From positions 1,674,001 to 1,738,000 of the forward strand of contig NZ_CP140614.1 in the NCBI RefSeq assembly GCF_036556685.1: 64,000 nucleotides of DNA, written 5' to 3'. Source of the DNA: Sulfurospirillum sp. 1612. GTDB taxonomy: Bacteria; Campylobacterota; Campylobacteria; Campylobacterales; Sulfurospirillaceae. A program made the position numbers and the translations under genes. The notes beneath the pieces were generated by a model, which was not told the DNA's origin, searched no databases, and was given only the letters and a program-made list of their open reading frames with translations. Shown here piece by piece: positions 16,374 through 25,345 of this stretch (position 1 is the first letter of the stretch; the number at the start of each line of letters is the position of its first letter).

Positions 16374-17762
16374 TTGAATTTTGACCTCACGCACATCATT
16401 TTATACCACAGTCTCATCGTTTTAGGTGAATTTATCATTATGTTTACTTTTGTACATATGATTTACAAGAGAAGATCTCCGGTGAGTATGATTGCCTGGT
16501 TTTTATTTATGATTTTATTGCCTTATGTGGCGGTAGTACTCTATTTTATCTTTGGTTTTAGAAAACGAAAAAGCCAATACCTCAAAAGACCCATATCGCT
16601 CAAAGAACAAACGTATCAGCAACACCATATCAACCCCATCTGTGATATTTTGAAAAGCTACAGTATCGCAGATGTCAGTATGCACGAACACTTTCGTCTC
16701 AGCAGCGATGCTCAAAAATCCTATGAATGGCTCATCGAACAAATCCATCAAGCACAAACGTCCATCTACTTCTCAACTTATGTCCTAAAATACGATTATG
16801 TCACAAAAAGAATCTTTGATGCTTTGATTCAAAAAGCCAATGCGGGAGTAAGCATCAAAATTCTAGCTGATACGCTAGGGTCTTGGCAACTCTATTTTTC
16901 GCCTTATCGACGCAAAAAACTCCAACGTGCGGGTATTGAGATTCGATTTTTTATGCCCATTTTTCAGATGCCCTTTCGCAACTACATTAATCTGAGAAAT
17001 CATCGTAAAATCTACCTTTTTGACAATCACAAAGTCATCAGCGGCGGCATCAATCTGGCAAGTGAGTATATTGGCTATGATGCCAATGTCTCACGCTGGG
17101 AAGATATGCTTTTTATGGTCGAGGGGCAATCTGTGGCACGTTATTTTGAGATTTTTACCTCTGATTGGTATTATGCAACAAAAGAGCAACTAGTATTTCA
17201 ACCACCCGATACAAAAGGCAAAGGGCACACCGCACTGCAAGTCGTCCCCTCCGGTCCAGATATGGAACATGATGTTTTGTATGAAGCATTGCTTAGTGCG
17301 ATTTACAGCGCGACAACACGAATTTGGATTGTCACGCCTTATTTTGTACCGGATGCTTCGATTTTACAAGCACTCATCATCGCGCAGCACAAAGGCATCG
17401 ATGTCAAACTCATCACGCCAAAACAGTCCAATCACGTCCTTGCAGACCTCGCGCGAAATTCTTATATACATGAATTGGAGGAATCGGGCATCGAAGTGGC
17501 CTTACATCATGGCGTTATGCTCCATGCCAAAGCTATTTTATTTGATGATGATAGCGTGATGCTAGGGAGTGTAAATTTGGATAATCGTAGCCTTTTTCTT
17601 AATTATGAAATCGCGACGTTTATCTACTCAAAAGATATTATTGAAGAGATAAAAACATGGATGCGCACATTATTGAGCGATTCATCACGTGACACCAAGG
17701 AGATATCATCAATCATGAAAATCTTAGAAAATGCGATGCGTATCGTCGCGCCCCAGTTATAA
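16374..17762 (+). CDS. cls: Cardiolipin synthase (phospholipase D family)
   Basis: About 462 aa. Start set at TTG 16374 with TTTGGGGGAA as ribosome site; a TTG at 16362 is an alternative. Two N-terminal membrane helices (about 5-28 and 38-60) are followed by two HKD catalytic motifs: [16 protein letters not shown] near residue 215 and [16 protein letters not shown] near 390. It condenses phosphatidylglycerol molecules into cardiolipin at the inner membrane. The stop codon overlaps the ATG of the next gene by 1 base (TAATG), indicating coupling. Confidence 0.9.
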   Translation: MNFDLTHIILYHSLIVLGEFIIMFTFVHMIYKRRSPVSMIAWFLFMILLPYVAVVLYFIFGFRKRKSQYLKRPISLKEQTYQQHHINPICDILKSYSIADVSMHEHFRLSSDAQKSYEWLIEQIHQAQTSIYFSTYVLKYDYVTKRIFDALIQKANAGVSIKILADTLGSWQLYFSPYRRKKLQRAGIEIRFFMPIFQMPFRNYINLRNHRKIYLFDNHKVISGGINLASEYIGYDANVSRWEDMLFMVEGQSVARYFEIFTSDWYYATKEQLVFQPPDTKGKGHTALQVVPSGPDMEHDVLYEALLSAIYSATTRIWIVTPYFVPDASILQALIIAQHKGIDVKLITPKQSNHVLADLARNSYIHELEESGIEVALHHGVMLHAKAILFDDDSVMLGSVNLDNRSLFLNYEIATFIYSKDIIEEIKTWMRTLLSDSSRDTKEISSIMKILENAMRIVAPQL

Positions 17763-18502
17763 TGTTCAAGCCAAATACCCAAATCCAGTGTATCAAAACA
17801 CACCAGAATCCACCCAAAGATAATTTGGTGATGCTCTGCTGGAATGTCGCAAAACTCACCAATAAGGAGACGTTTACAACCTACTTAGATAGCATTATCA
17901 AAGAAAAAAATGTCGATATTTTGCTCTTTCAAGAATTCAAAAAAAGTGTCACCAAAGAGTTGCAAATGGGAGGTTTTTCTTATATTTTAGCCCCCAATAT
18001 GCAAACTAAAAAAAATATTTTTGGTGTGTTGAGTGCCTTTAAAATTGACTGCAACACCATGCTAACACTCCTTAGCAAAAAACGTGAGTTGCATTATCTT
18101 ACGCACAAAAGTGCTCTGATTACTCGCCACACTCTTGATGACTCCCATCAACTTCTAATTGCCAATATCCATGCGGTGAATTTTGTCAAAAATCGTGATT
18201 TCTTTGATGAAATGAATCAGATCAAAGAGGCCATTTACACCCATCAGGGTCCGATGATAATAGCCGGAGATTTTAACACTTGGAACAAAAAAAGGATGCA
18301 ATTTTTAAAGATGATGATTCAGGAGTTATCACTCAAAGAAATTCTTCCCCAAGATAATCATTTTAGAAAGAAATTTTTCAAGCATCCACTCGATCATGTT
18401 TTCTATCGAGGCTTTGATGTGATGATGGCACAAGTTTTGAATAGTAGAAAAATTTCAGACCATAATCCGCTCTTGGTGACATTTAAAAATACAATTTGTT
18501 AA
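17762..18502 (+). CDS. Endonuclease/exonuclease/phosphatase (EEP) family protein
   Basis: 246 aa. The EEP fold is shown by LCWNVAK near residue 26, DILLFQEFKK near 55 (metal-binding Glu), IIAGDFNTWNKKR near 162 and the SDHNPLLV end near 235. There is no signal peptide. Members cut DNA, RNA or phospholipids or dephosphorylate inositol phosphates. Coupling to cardiolipin synthase recalls the E. coli clsB-ybhP arrangement, where an EEP-family protein also accompanies a cardiolipin synthase. That suggests a lipid- or envelope-related role, but this is inference from context. Confidence 0.82.
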   Translation: MFKPNTQIQCIKTHQNPPKDNLVMLCWNVAKLTNKETFTTYLDSIIKEKNVDILLFQEFKKSVTKELQMGGFSYILAPNMQTKKNIFGVLSAFKIDCNTMLTLLSKKRELHYLTHKSALITRHTLDDSHQLLIANIHAVNFVKNRDFFDEMNQIKEAIYTHQGPMIIAGDFNTWNKKRMQFLKMMIQELSLKEILPQDNHFRKKFFKHPLDHVFYRGFDVMMAQVLNSRKISDHNPLLVTFKNTIC

Positions 18503-18552
18503 GAAAAACATAGTAGAATGAGCTAGAAGAAATAATTTTTAGGAGGAATATT

Positions 18553-19062
18553 ATGAAAAAAATCTTATTTTTCACTTTGGTGGTCGCCTCTGTAACATCT
18601 TTGTTTGCAGAATCGTTCTCATACGAACAACATGTTCGCGTCATCAAAAGTACCCCAGAATATCGAACTGTTACGGTTAGAACCCCCTATCAAGAGTGTT
18701 GGGATGAACAAGTACCCGTGACAACCAATAGTGGTGGTAGCAATGATAATGTTGGTGCTTTGATCGGTGGGGTTGCCGGTGGTATTTTAGGTCATCAAGT
18801 CGGTGGTGGCAGTGGCAAAACAGCAGCCACAGTCGGAGGTGCGATTATCGGAACATTGGTGGGTAAAAACTTGTCTAACAATCAAAACGTACAAACCACT
18901 TCCTATCAAAATCAAAGACGATGTGTCACGCGATATAAAGAATCGACATCCAATAAATTTATCGGTTATCGAAATATTGCAAAATATAAAAACCAAACTA
19001 TTGTTAAATTTAGCAATTCTCCATTAAAAACCATCAGAGTTCACATCAACGTCTCTTACTAA
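18553..19062 (+). CDS. Glycine-zipper 2TM-domain envelope protein (first of two)
   Basis: 169 aa with a Sec signal (cleavage near LFAES). The core, residues 75-112, is a glycine zipper typical of SlyB/RickA-type 2TM domains (GGVAGGILGHQVGGGSG, then GGAIIGTLVGKNL). The flanks have one cysteine each (YQECWDE, RRCVTRY) that could form a disulfide. It is expected in the outer membrane or periplasm. AGGAGGAATATT precedes the ATG. A paralogue follows at 19226 with a nearly identical zipper but no cysteines. Confidence 0.82.
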   Translation: MKKILFFTLVVASVTSLFAESFSYEQHVRVIKSTPEYRTVTVRTPYQECWDEQVPVTTNSGGSNDNVGALIGGVAGGILGHQVGGGSGKTAATVGGAIIGTLVGKNLSNNQNVQTTSYQNQRRCVTRYKESTSNKFIGYRNIAKYKNQTIVKFSNSPLKTIRVHINVSY

Positions 19063-19097
19063 AAAATTAAAAAAACATACACCCTCACAATAAATTC

Positions 19098-19133
19098 ACC
19101 CCTGTTATAGAGTAGAAAGACTCAAGCAGGGGT
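19098..19133 (+). terminator. Hairpin after the first glycine-zipper gene
   Basis: ACCCCTG (19098-19104) pairs with CAGGGGT (19127-19133), with AGT/ACT inside. It lies 36 bp after the stop codon and has no T tract, so factor-independent termination is only a possibility; it may be an mRNA 3' structure. Confidence 0.4.
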
Positions 19134-19225
19134 ATGCTTGAAATATTTTTCTCCAAATATAGCGCTTCACAATCAATTCACGTTTAAATCATATCATTTC
19201 ATAAATCAAATATAAGGAGTCGAAA

Positions 19226-19675
19226 ATGAAAAAGGTACTTTTAATCATCTGTCTGACATTTGGAATGGCACAAGCAGATTCATGGAATCATCAAAACAAA
19301 AAAGCAGGATATAACACACAAAGGACGACGGTTGTCACCAAAACAATCTATGTCAAGCAAAACAGACAGCACATGAACCGAACCCAAGAAGTAAACCGTG
19401 TTCGTTATGTCACACAAAATCATCAAAATAATCGTGCCGTTGGTGCCGTTTTAGGTGGTGTTGTCGGTGGTATTATCGGAAATCAAATCGGAGGAGGCAG
19501 CGGCAATACTGTCGCCACTGTTGGTGGTGCTATCATCGGTACTGTCGTGGGTTCTAACCTTGCAAAAAACCACACAACACAGCGCGTTGTCTACTATAAA
19601 ACAAGACCAACCCATCAATATAAAAGAGTCGCATCTGTGTCTCATGATAGATTTCACAGAAGAACTCATCGATAA
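19226..19675 (+). CDS. Glycine-zipper 2TM-domain envelope protein (second of two)
   Basis: 149 aa with a short signal peptide (about 1-17, AQADS). The glycine zipper covers about residues 73-112 (GGVVGGIIGNQIGGGSG and GGAIIGTVVGSNL) and closely matches that of the upstream gene. The mature N- and C-terminal parts are basic and rich in Thr, Asn, Arg and His, without cysteine. AAGGAGTCGAAA precedes the ATG. A 163-bp gap with a hairpin separates the two paralogues, so each may have its own promoter. Confidence 0.82.
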   Translation: MKKVLLIICLTFGMAQADSWNHQNKKAGYNTQRTTVVTKTIYVKQNRQHMNRTQEVNRVRYVTQNHQNNRAVGAVLGGVVGGIIGNQIGGGSGNTVATVGGAIIGTVVGSNLAKNHTTQRVVYYKTRPTHQYKRVASVSHDRFHRRTHR

Positions 19676-19687
19676 TCCCTATAACAT

Positions 19688-19716
19688 CTCAGAAATTCTT
19701 TTGTAGGATTTCTGAG
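19688..19716 (+). terminator. Terminator-like hairpin after the second glycine-zipper gene
   Basis: CTCAGAAAT (19688-19696) pairs perfectly with ATTTCTGAG (19708-19716) around an 11-nt loop, followed by CCCCTTTATC. It lies 12 bp after the stop codon and before the RND gene, so it probably ends the upstream transcript. Confidence 0.55.
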
Positions 19717-19782
19717 CCCCTTTATCAACACATTAACAAATATTTGATAAAATCATACATCTTACTTTTTCAAGGTATATGA

Positions 19783-22700
19783 ATGAAAAAAATCATAAAA
19801 TTCTTCCTAGACAATTCTCGGATGAATTACACTTTCTTTGTACTTATTTTGGCACTGGGTGTCTATTCTTACACCAAAATCCCAAAAGAAATATTTCCAA
19901 CTTTTGATCTTGATAAGATTATGGTGAGAGGCAGCTACAGTGGAACCTCCATCAATATTTTAGATAAAATCGCTGTCAAAGATATTGAAGATGCTATCAA
20001 AGGTATCGAAGGTATTGATGACATGAATTCTGTCATTGTCCCGGGCTCTTTTTCTATCACACTTGATCTTTTAAAGGGATATGACAAATACAATATCGCC
20101 AATCAAATCAAAGATGCCATCAGCGATATTAGTCAAAATTTTCCAAGTGATATGAATGACCCCAAAGTGGTTGTCCTTAACACATCACGCAGTCTGCTCA
20201 CGCTTGCAGTCTCTTCAGATAAAATTCCACGCGCCCAACTTAAAAAATTTGTCAAAGATTTAAGAACCAAAATTCTCAATGTCAAAGATATCTCTGATGT
20301 GACGATTTATGGGGATTCTGATATGTATTATGATGTTAAAGTGAACGAAAAAAAGCTGGATGCATTAGGAATCAATAAAACAACATTTTTCACCGCCCTC
20401 TCAAATATCTCCTATATCTATCCGATAGGAAAAATCGAAGGAACGGGGCAGCATTTTTATATCTCAACTTATAATGGTGCCAAAAATGCAAAAGAGATGG
20501 AAAAATCGATTATTAAAGTAGGTAATAAAACAATCTATCTCAGCGATGTCGCGACGGTAGAAAAGCGTTATGAAGATGCCACGACTCTTGCGACCATCGA
20601 CACCCGCCCCTCTTTCAATCTCGCAATCACACAGATTGATGGCGGAAATGCGCTCAATGCAACAAAGAATATCGAAGCCATGCTCAAACCGATACGAGCC
20701 AAAAATAAAGAGATAAGCTTTCAAATCACGCGAGATGGCAGTAAAATTATCCGAGATCGTCTCAATATCGTAGTATCAAATATCCTCTTTAGTATGATTC
20801 TTGTCACCCTCTTACTGGCTATCTTGATCAATAGTAAGATGGCTTTTATCGTGGGACTTGGTATTCCAACCTCTATTATTATGGCGGTTGTCTATTTTCA
20901 TTTCTTTGGTTACACTATCAATATGATCTCACTCATTGGGGTATTACTCGCCCTTGGGATTTTAGTGGATGATGCGATTGTTGTGGCTGAAAGTATTCAG
21001 CAGTACGTTGAAAAAGGTTATTCCACGTATGAGGCAGCGCTCACGGGAGCCTCTGATGTGGCTAAGCCCGTTATCATGGCATCGGTGACGACACTGTTTT
21101 CATTCATCCCGGTGTTGATGCTCTCTGGTACCATGGGAGAATTTATGAAATTGATTCCCATTGCTGTGTCTGCTTTATTGGTCGCCTCATTGGTTGAATC
21201 TTTTATTTTCTTACCCCTTCATGCATCACACATACTCAATGCCAAATCCAAAGTACTCTCATGGGACAAACTAAACAAACTCTATAATTATATTATTCAC
21301 AAATTGATGACGTTCCGCAAAACATTCCTCTTTTTATTTTTGATTATCGTACCCGTTTTGACAGTATTGGGTATCAAACAGGCACGATTTCAAATGTTTC
21401 CGAAATTTGACTCTACTTTGATGACAATCTCTATGAAAGCAGACATCAATACCCCTATTGAGGAGACCTATAAAAAAGTCAATGCAATCGCACGAATTTT
21501 AAATCAAAACAAGAAAAAATTTGATATAGAATCCATCACAACCGTCGCAGGACATCGTACCAACGCAGAAGGAGGCGGAGAAACCTACCCTTATGTTGCC
21601 AATATTAATTTAGAACTCTACAAAATCAAACCAACGGATTTCGTGAACAAATTTGTCACCCCATATTTGAGTCTTTATTATGATAAAAGTGGACGAATAC
21701 GTACCCAATCATCACAAGAAATTGCCAAAGAAATACGTCAATTTTTGAAAAAAGAAGGATTCAAAAAGAAATTAAAACTCGATGAATTATTTGTAGCAGA
21801 AAGACGTGCTGGTCCAGTAAAATCAGATATTAAAATCGGTATCATCTCCAATAAAGTCAAAGAGACACGATATGCCATCACGCAGATCAAAGAGGCCTTG
21901 AAAAAATTAAAAGGTATCAAATCTATCTCCGATGATGCAAAAAGTGGTATCGATGAGATAAAATTGAAGCTCAACTCTTATGGCGAAGAGCTAGGGCTCA
22001 GTGAGAAATCACTAGGGTCCATACTGTCTGACTTTTTTCTAGAACGCAAAATCAGCACCGCACTTGATTCTACGGATTTATTAGAAATCAAAACTCAAAG
22101 TATTGACAAAAATAATCTCCAAGCATTAAAAGATATGCTTATTCCGCTGGGAGATGGTAGAAAAGTGATGTTGCACCAAATCGTGGATTTTAATATTGTT
22201 AAATCGTTTGAAAAAGTCAATAAGAATTTTGGTGAAACAACCTTTTATGTTTATGCCAATGTCGATCCGAAGATTCTCACCGCATCTGAAGCCATTGAGA
22301 AAATCAAACCAGTCTTGAACACACTGCAAGAAAAAGGAATTCATCTACGATTATTGGGGGAACAAGAAAAAAGTGCTGAACTCAAAACCGATATGCTCAG
22401 CGCTACCTTTGTAGCTATTTTATTGATTTTGCTCAGTCTCTTGTATCTTTTTAACTCCTTTAAAGATACATTTATCATTGCTTCAGTGATTCCATTCTCA
22501 TTTTTAGGCGTCATTATCGGGCATCAGATTATGGGCCTTAATCTTAGTATGCCTTCCATCATCGGCGCCCTTGGTCTTGCGGGTGTGGTCATCAATGACG
22601 GTATTTTAATGTTGACATACTTGCGCAAAACCAAAACATTGGATGAGTTTTTTGTCGAATCTTCAAAACGCTTAAGACCAATATTTTTGACCTCCATTAC

Positions 22701-22884
22701 AACGCTTTTGGGTCTATCGACTTTGATTTTCTTTCCAACAGGTCAAGCGGTCATCTTCCAACCACTAGCCGTATCATTAGGCTTTGGATTGGGTTGGGGA
22801 ACCTTCTTAAATCTCTTGTATGTACCAACACTTTATGCGGTATTGCACAAAAAACGTTACGAAAAAGAGTTGGCACAATATTAA
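19783..22884 (+). CDS. RND-superfamily transporter (AcrB/HAE-type), orphan
   Basis: 1033 aa. The duplicated RND layout is clear: TM1 at about 14-32, a large periplasmic loop (35-330), six TM helices (335-500), a second loop (560-860) and a last TM set (870-1020). The Asp pair for proton relay appears in GILVDDAIVVAES; the second half has GLAGVVINDGILM. It exports substrates from periplasm or inner membrane using the proton gradient. No membrane-fusion protein or outer-membrane channel is adjacent, unusual for a tripartite pump. Partners must be elsewhere, or it acts alone; the substrate is unknown. Confidence 0.88.
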   Translation: MKKIIKFFLDNSRMNYTFFVLILALGVYSYTKIPKEIFPTFDLDKIMVRGSYSGTSINILDKIAVKDIEDAIKGIEGIDDMNSVIVPGSFSITLDLLKGYDKYNIANQIKDAISDISQNFPSDMNDPKVVVLNTSRSLLTLAVSSDKIPRAQLKKFVKDLRTKILNVKDISDVTIYGDSDMYYDVKVNEKKLDALGINKTTFFTALSNISYIYPIGKIEGTGQHFYISTYNGAKNAKEMEKSIIKVGNKTIYLSDVATVEKRYEDATTLATIDTRPSFNLAITQIDGGNALNATKNIEAMLKPIRAKNKEISFQITRDGSKIIRDRLNIVVSNILFSMILVTLLLAILINSKMAFIVGLGIPTSIIMAVVYFHFFGYTINMISLIGVLLALGILVDDAIVVAESIQQYVEKGYSTYEAALTGASDVAKPVIMASVTTLFSFIPVLMLSGTMGEFMKLIPIAVSALLVASLVESFIFLPLHASHILNAKSKVLSWDKLNKLYNYIIHKLMTFRKTFLFLFLIIVPVLTVLGIKQARFQMFPKFDSTLMTISMKADINTPIEETYKKVNAIARILNQNKKKFDIESITTVAGHRTNAEGGGETYPYVANINLELYKIKPTDFVNKFVTPYLSLYYDKSGRIRTQSSQEIAKEIRQFLKKEGFKKKLKLDELFVAERRAGPVKSDIKIGIISNKVKETRYAITQIKEALKKLKGIKSISDDAKSGIDEIKLKLNSYGEELGLSEKSLGSILSDFFLERKISTALDSTDLLEIKTQSIDKNNLQALKDMLIPLGDGRKVMLHQIVDFNIVKSFEKVNKNFGETTFYVYANVDPKILTASEAIEKIKPVLNTLQEKGIHLRLLGEQEKSAELKTDMLSATFVAILLILLSLLYLFNSFKDTFIIASVIPFSFLGVIIGHQIMGLNLSMPSIIGALGLAGVVINDGILMLTYLRKTKTLDEFFVESSKRLRPIFLTSITTLLGLSTLIFFPTGQAVIFQPLAVSLGFGLGWGTFLNLLYVPTLYAVLHKKRYEKELAQY

Positions 22885-22980
22885 GAAAGAGAAGATGTGG
22901 ATTTCATGGTTAATGCTTGCAAAATTTTTCAAGGGGTCTACTCTTAAAGCGATACGATATCAAGAATCTAAAATTTAAGC

Positions 22981-23012
22981 TCACGCGCATCGTTCGTATG
23001 CGATGCGCGTGA
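22981..23012. terminator. GC-rich 12-bp hairpin between convergent genes
   Basis: TCACGCGCATCG (22981-22992) is perfectly paired with CGATGCGCGTGA (23001-23012) around an 8-nt loop. It lies between the 3' ends of the RND gene and batD and stands out in GC content. There is no strong T tract on either side, but position and stability fit a shared bidirectional terminator. Confidence 0.6.
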
Positions 23013-23019
23013 TTTGGTA

Positions 23020-24543
23020 TCAGTCAAGATTCAAAAAGTGTTCGATAATCTCTTTTTTGGAGATTTTATGTTCACCACCACCATAAAGATTTTCTTCAAG
23101 TTTTTCTACAATTTGATTGATATAGACATCTGCTTTATCCACGCCTAAGAGCACATCAAAGAGTTCTTTATCCCCCTTAGCTTTTTTGATTTTTTTAATA
23201 AGAGGGGTTTCTTGTTGGTTTGAATCATGACGTTTCAAGCGAAGCACCAAGAGCGTACCTCCGATTCCAATCAAAAGTCCTGCCACAAAATACCAATATT
23301 TCAGCATATAATTTTCTGTGTTCATAACGGGTGCGGGGTTCACTTTTGAAGTGTTCGTTGTTGCGACTTCTGCCCCTGATGCTTTATGGATTTTTGGTGG
23401 TGGTGTCGTAATCGTGCTGCCCCCTTTGACCGTGATAGAAATCGGTCGGGTCGTCTTGGTCACAGCTAACTTTTTGTCTTTATCAAAATAACTAAATTTT
23501 AGTGCAGGTATCACAAAATCTTTATCCGCTATAAGCGCGATTTTTTGAGTGAATACTCCACCGTACTCTCCTGCTTTAAAACTCGATTTCAAAGAGGGTT
23601 CATCTGAATATTCCACGACATTTGGCAAATTGATAGCAAATTTTTTGATATCATCAATATTGCCAACTCCTGTAATCTTGATAGTCATATTCACAGGCTT
23701 ATTGGCCACTGTTGTCGTTTTATCCACGCTGGCTTTGATATGAAAGGCCCCATAGACTTCTAAGTTATTTGGAAGGGGCTTGACATTGATGCTGAGTTGA
23801 TTGGAAAAAATCTTTCTCCATTGAATTTGAGAGTTAAAGGCATTAAAAAACGGATCATTAAAAAAGCTTCCTCGACTTCCATTGGAGCGAGCTACCTTGC
23901 CGATATTTGCGACAACTGGGTCTATCGTAAAAGTTCCACTTTTTTGCGGGAATAAGAGATAATGATAGGTTTGAGTGATGCGATCACCATTCATACTTTG
24001 TGTTGGATTCGCATCTTTTTTCACCCAAAAATCCTCAGCTTTTGGTTCACTCACCGAAATTTTATCGATATTGGCATTTAATTTGTATTGAATTTTGACA
24101 TCCAATCTCACCGGTTGTCCCACATATACTTTTGTGTGATCAGCCACAATGTGCACCGAATAAGCATCCCCGGGCTTTGAAGCGCTCGGCTTTACGACAT
24201 TGACTTGTATCGGATTGGTTTCAAAAGTCTTTCCATCACTTTGTACTTTGAACGAAGGAATCGTGAAACTTTTCGTTGGTGCAATCGTATAAGACTTAGA
24301 GATGACACTCTTATAATCACCGTTGATGATATTCACGCGTTGTGATGATGAGACACCAAGGATAGTATTGCCACCAATATCTCTGATGTCTGGAAATTTT
24401 GGATTTTTTCCATCGATACTAATAGTATAGTTTAGATTATCTCCTGCATAAACAGCACTTTTATCGACGGTGGCCTTCACCCCGGCAAACAGTGGCAATG
24501 CCAATAAAAATATTACAAATATTTTACCAAGGATTTGTTTCAT
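23020..24543 (-). CDS. batD: BatD family protein
   Basis: 507 aa with a Sec signal (1-20, LPLFAGVKA), several beta-sandwich oxygen-tolerance repeats (DKSAVYAGDNLNYTISI, then HTKVYVGQPVRLDVKI, DKTTTVANKPVNMTIKI), a TM helix near residue 415 (YWYFVAGLLIGIGGTLLVL) and a cytoplasmic tail. BatD proteins accompany MoxR/VWA modules and are thought to form a periplasmic part of a membrane complex linked to stress or envelope resistance. It overlaps the TPR gene by 20 bp and is last in the operon. Confidence 0.85.
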   Translation of the reverse strand: MKQILGKIFVIFLLALPLFAGVKATVDKSAVYAGDNLNYTISIDGKNPKFPDIRDIGGNTILGVSSSQRVNIINGDYKSVISKSYTIAPTKSFTIPSFKVQSDGKTFETNPIQVNVVKPSASKPGDAYSVHIVADHTKVYVGQPVRLDVKIQYKLNANIDKISVSEPKAEDFWVKKDANPTQSMNGDRITQTYHYLLFPQKSGTFTIDPVVANIGKVARSNGSRGSFFNDPFFNAFNSQIQWRKIFSNQLSINVKPLPNNLEVYGAFHIKASVDKTTTVANKPVNMTIKITGVGNIDDIKKFAINLPNVVEYSDEPSLKSSFKAGEYGGVFTQKIALIADKDFVIPALKFSYFDKDKKLAVTKTTRPISITVKGGSTITTPPPKIHKASGAEVATTNTSKVNPAPVMNTENYMLKYWYFVAGLLIGIGGTLLVLRLKRHDSNQQETPLIKKIKKAKGDKELFDVLLGVDKADVYINQIVEKLEENLYGGGEHKISKKEIIEHFLNLD

Positions 24544-25345
24544 GATGCAAATCTCCTTTTGATTTTAATGGAAGCATAAGAGTATTAACGCCTCTGTTAT
24601 TTAACATTTTTTGATATTTTCGCTCTTCCATATCACTGATTGGAGGAGCTTTTTTTATACTGCCTTGCGCTTGTTTTTTGCGCTGTTTTTTAGACTCAGG
24701 TGTACTTTTTTTCGCATCTTTATTCTGAGTTTTTTTCTGATTTTTATTGTGTTGCTCTTGGCTTTTGTTCTGTTGGTCTTTTTTCCTTTGGTCATTTTTG
24801 TTTTGATTGTTTTTATTTTGCTTATTTTGTTGATTCTTTTGATTTTGCTGATTTTTCTGATCATTTTTATTCTGTTTATTTTGCTGATTTTTACTGTTTT
24901 GCTTCTTGTCGTTTTTCTTGTTCTTTTGGTTTTTATTTTGTTTTTTTTGTTGCTCTTTTTTCTGTTTTTTCAGCAAATCCAGATTGTATTGGGTATCTTT
25001 ATCTTTTTTGATTTTGAGTGCTGCTTCATAGCTTTTGATGGCATCATCAATCTTGCCAAGATGTGCATACGTATTACCTAAATTGTGCAATTTTTTGAAT
25101 TCAAGCTTTTTATCTGTAATTTTTTCATACGATTCAAGTGCTTTTTTGTACTGCTTACTCTTATAGTAACTGTTTGCCAAATCATATCTTCCCCCTGCTT
25201 TATTTTCTAGCTTTTTATAGCTTTGAATCGCAGCTTTATAATCTTTGTTTTCATAACTTGTATGCGCCTTATTGACATCTAAAAAATCAAAAATTCCCGC
25301 ATGCAACAAGGCCATCGTACCTAATAGTAATAAAACACCCCTCAT
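24524..25345 (-). CDS. TPR protein of the Bat operon with a Lys/Asn/Gln-rich tract
   Basis: 273 aa. There is a signal peptide or N-terminal anchor, then three TPR-like repeats (about 30-120: YENKDYKAAIQSYKKL, YYKSKQYKKALESYEK, AHLGKIDDAIKSYEAAL). About residues 122-230 are almost only K, N and Q (units such as KNQQNKQNKNDQ), a disordered low-complexity tract. The C-terminus (PPISDMEERKYQKMLNNRG) is ordered-looking again and resembles the end of other BatB/C-type TPR proteins. It probably bridges the VWA proteins and BatD. ATG at 25345 overlaps the upstream stop. Confidence 0.8.
   Translation of the reverse strand: MRGVLLLLGTMALLHAGIFDFLDVNKAHTSYENKDYKAAIQSYKKLENKAGGRYDLANSYYKSKQYKKALESYEKITDKKLEFKKLHNLGNTYAHLGKIDDAIKSYEAALKIKKDKDTQYNLDLLKKQKKEQQKKQNKNQKNKKNDKKQNSKNQQNKQNKNDQKNQQNQKNQQNKQNKNNQNKNDQRKKDQQNKSQEQHNKNQKKTQNKDAKKSTPESKKQRKKQAQGSIKKAPPISDMEERKYQKMLNNRGVNTLMLPLKSKGDLHHETNPW

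Noticed and set aside
16290-16394. 35-residue N-terminal extension of PyrB
   Set aside because: PyrB proteins start near the KHLI segment, and a ribosome site precedes the TTG at 16289; the extension would run into the cls start region.
24611-25081. 156-aa plus-strand open frame of hydrophobic residues
   Set aside because: It is the antisense of the Lys/Asn/Gln tract in the TPR protein; the low-complexity codons (AAA, AAC, CAA) read as Phe/Leu/Val on the other strand. It has no ribosome site.
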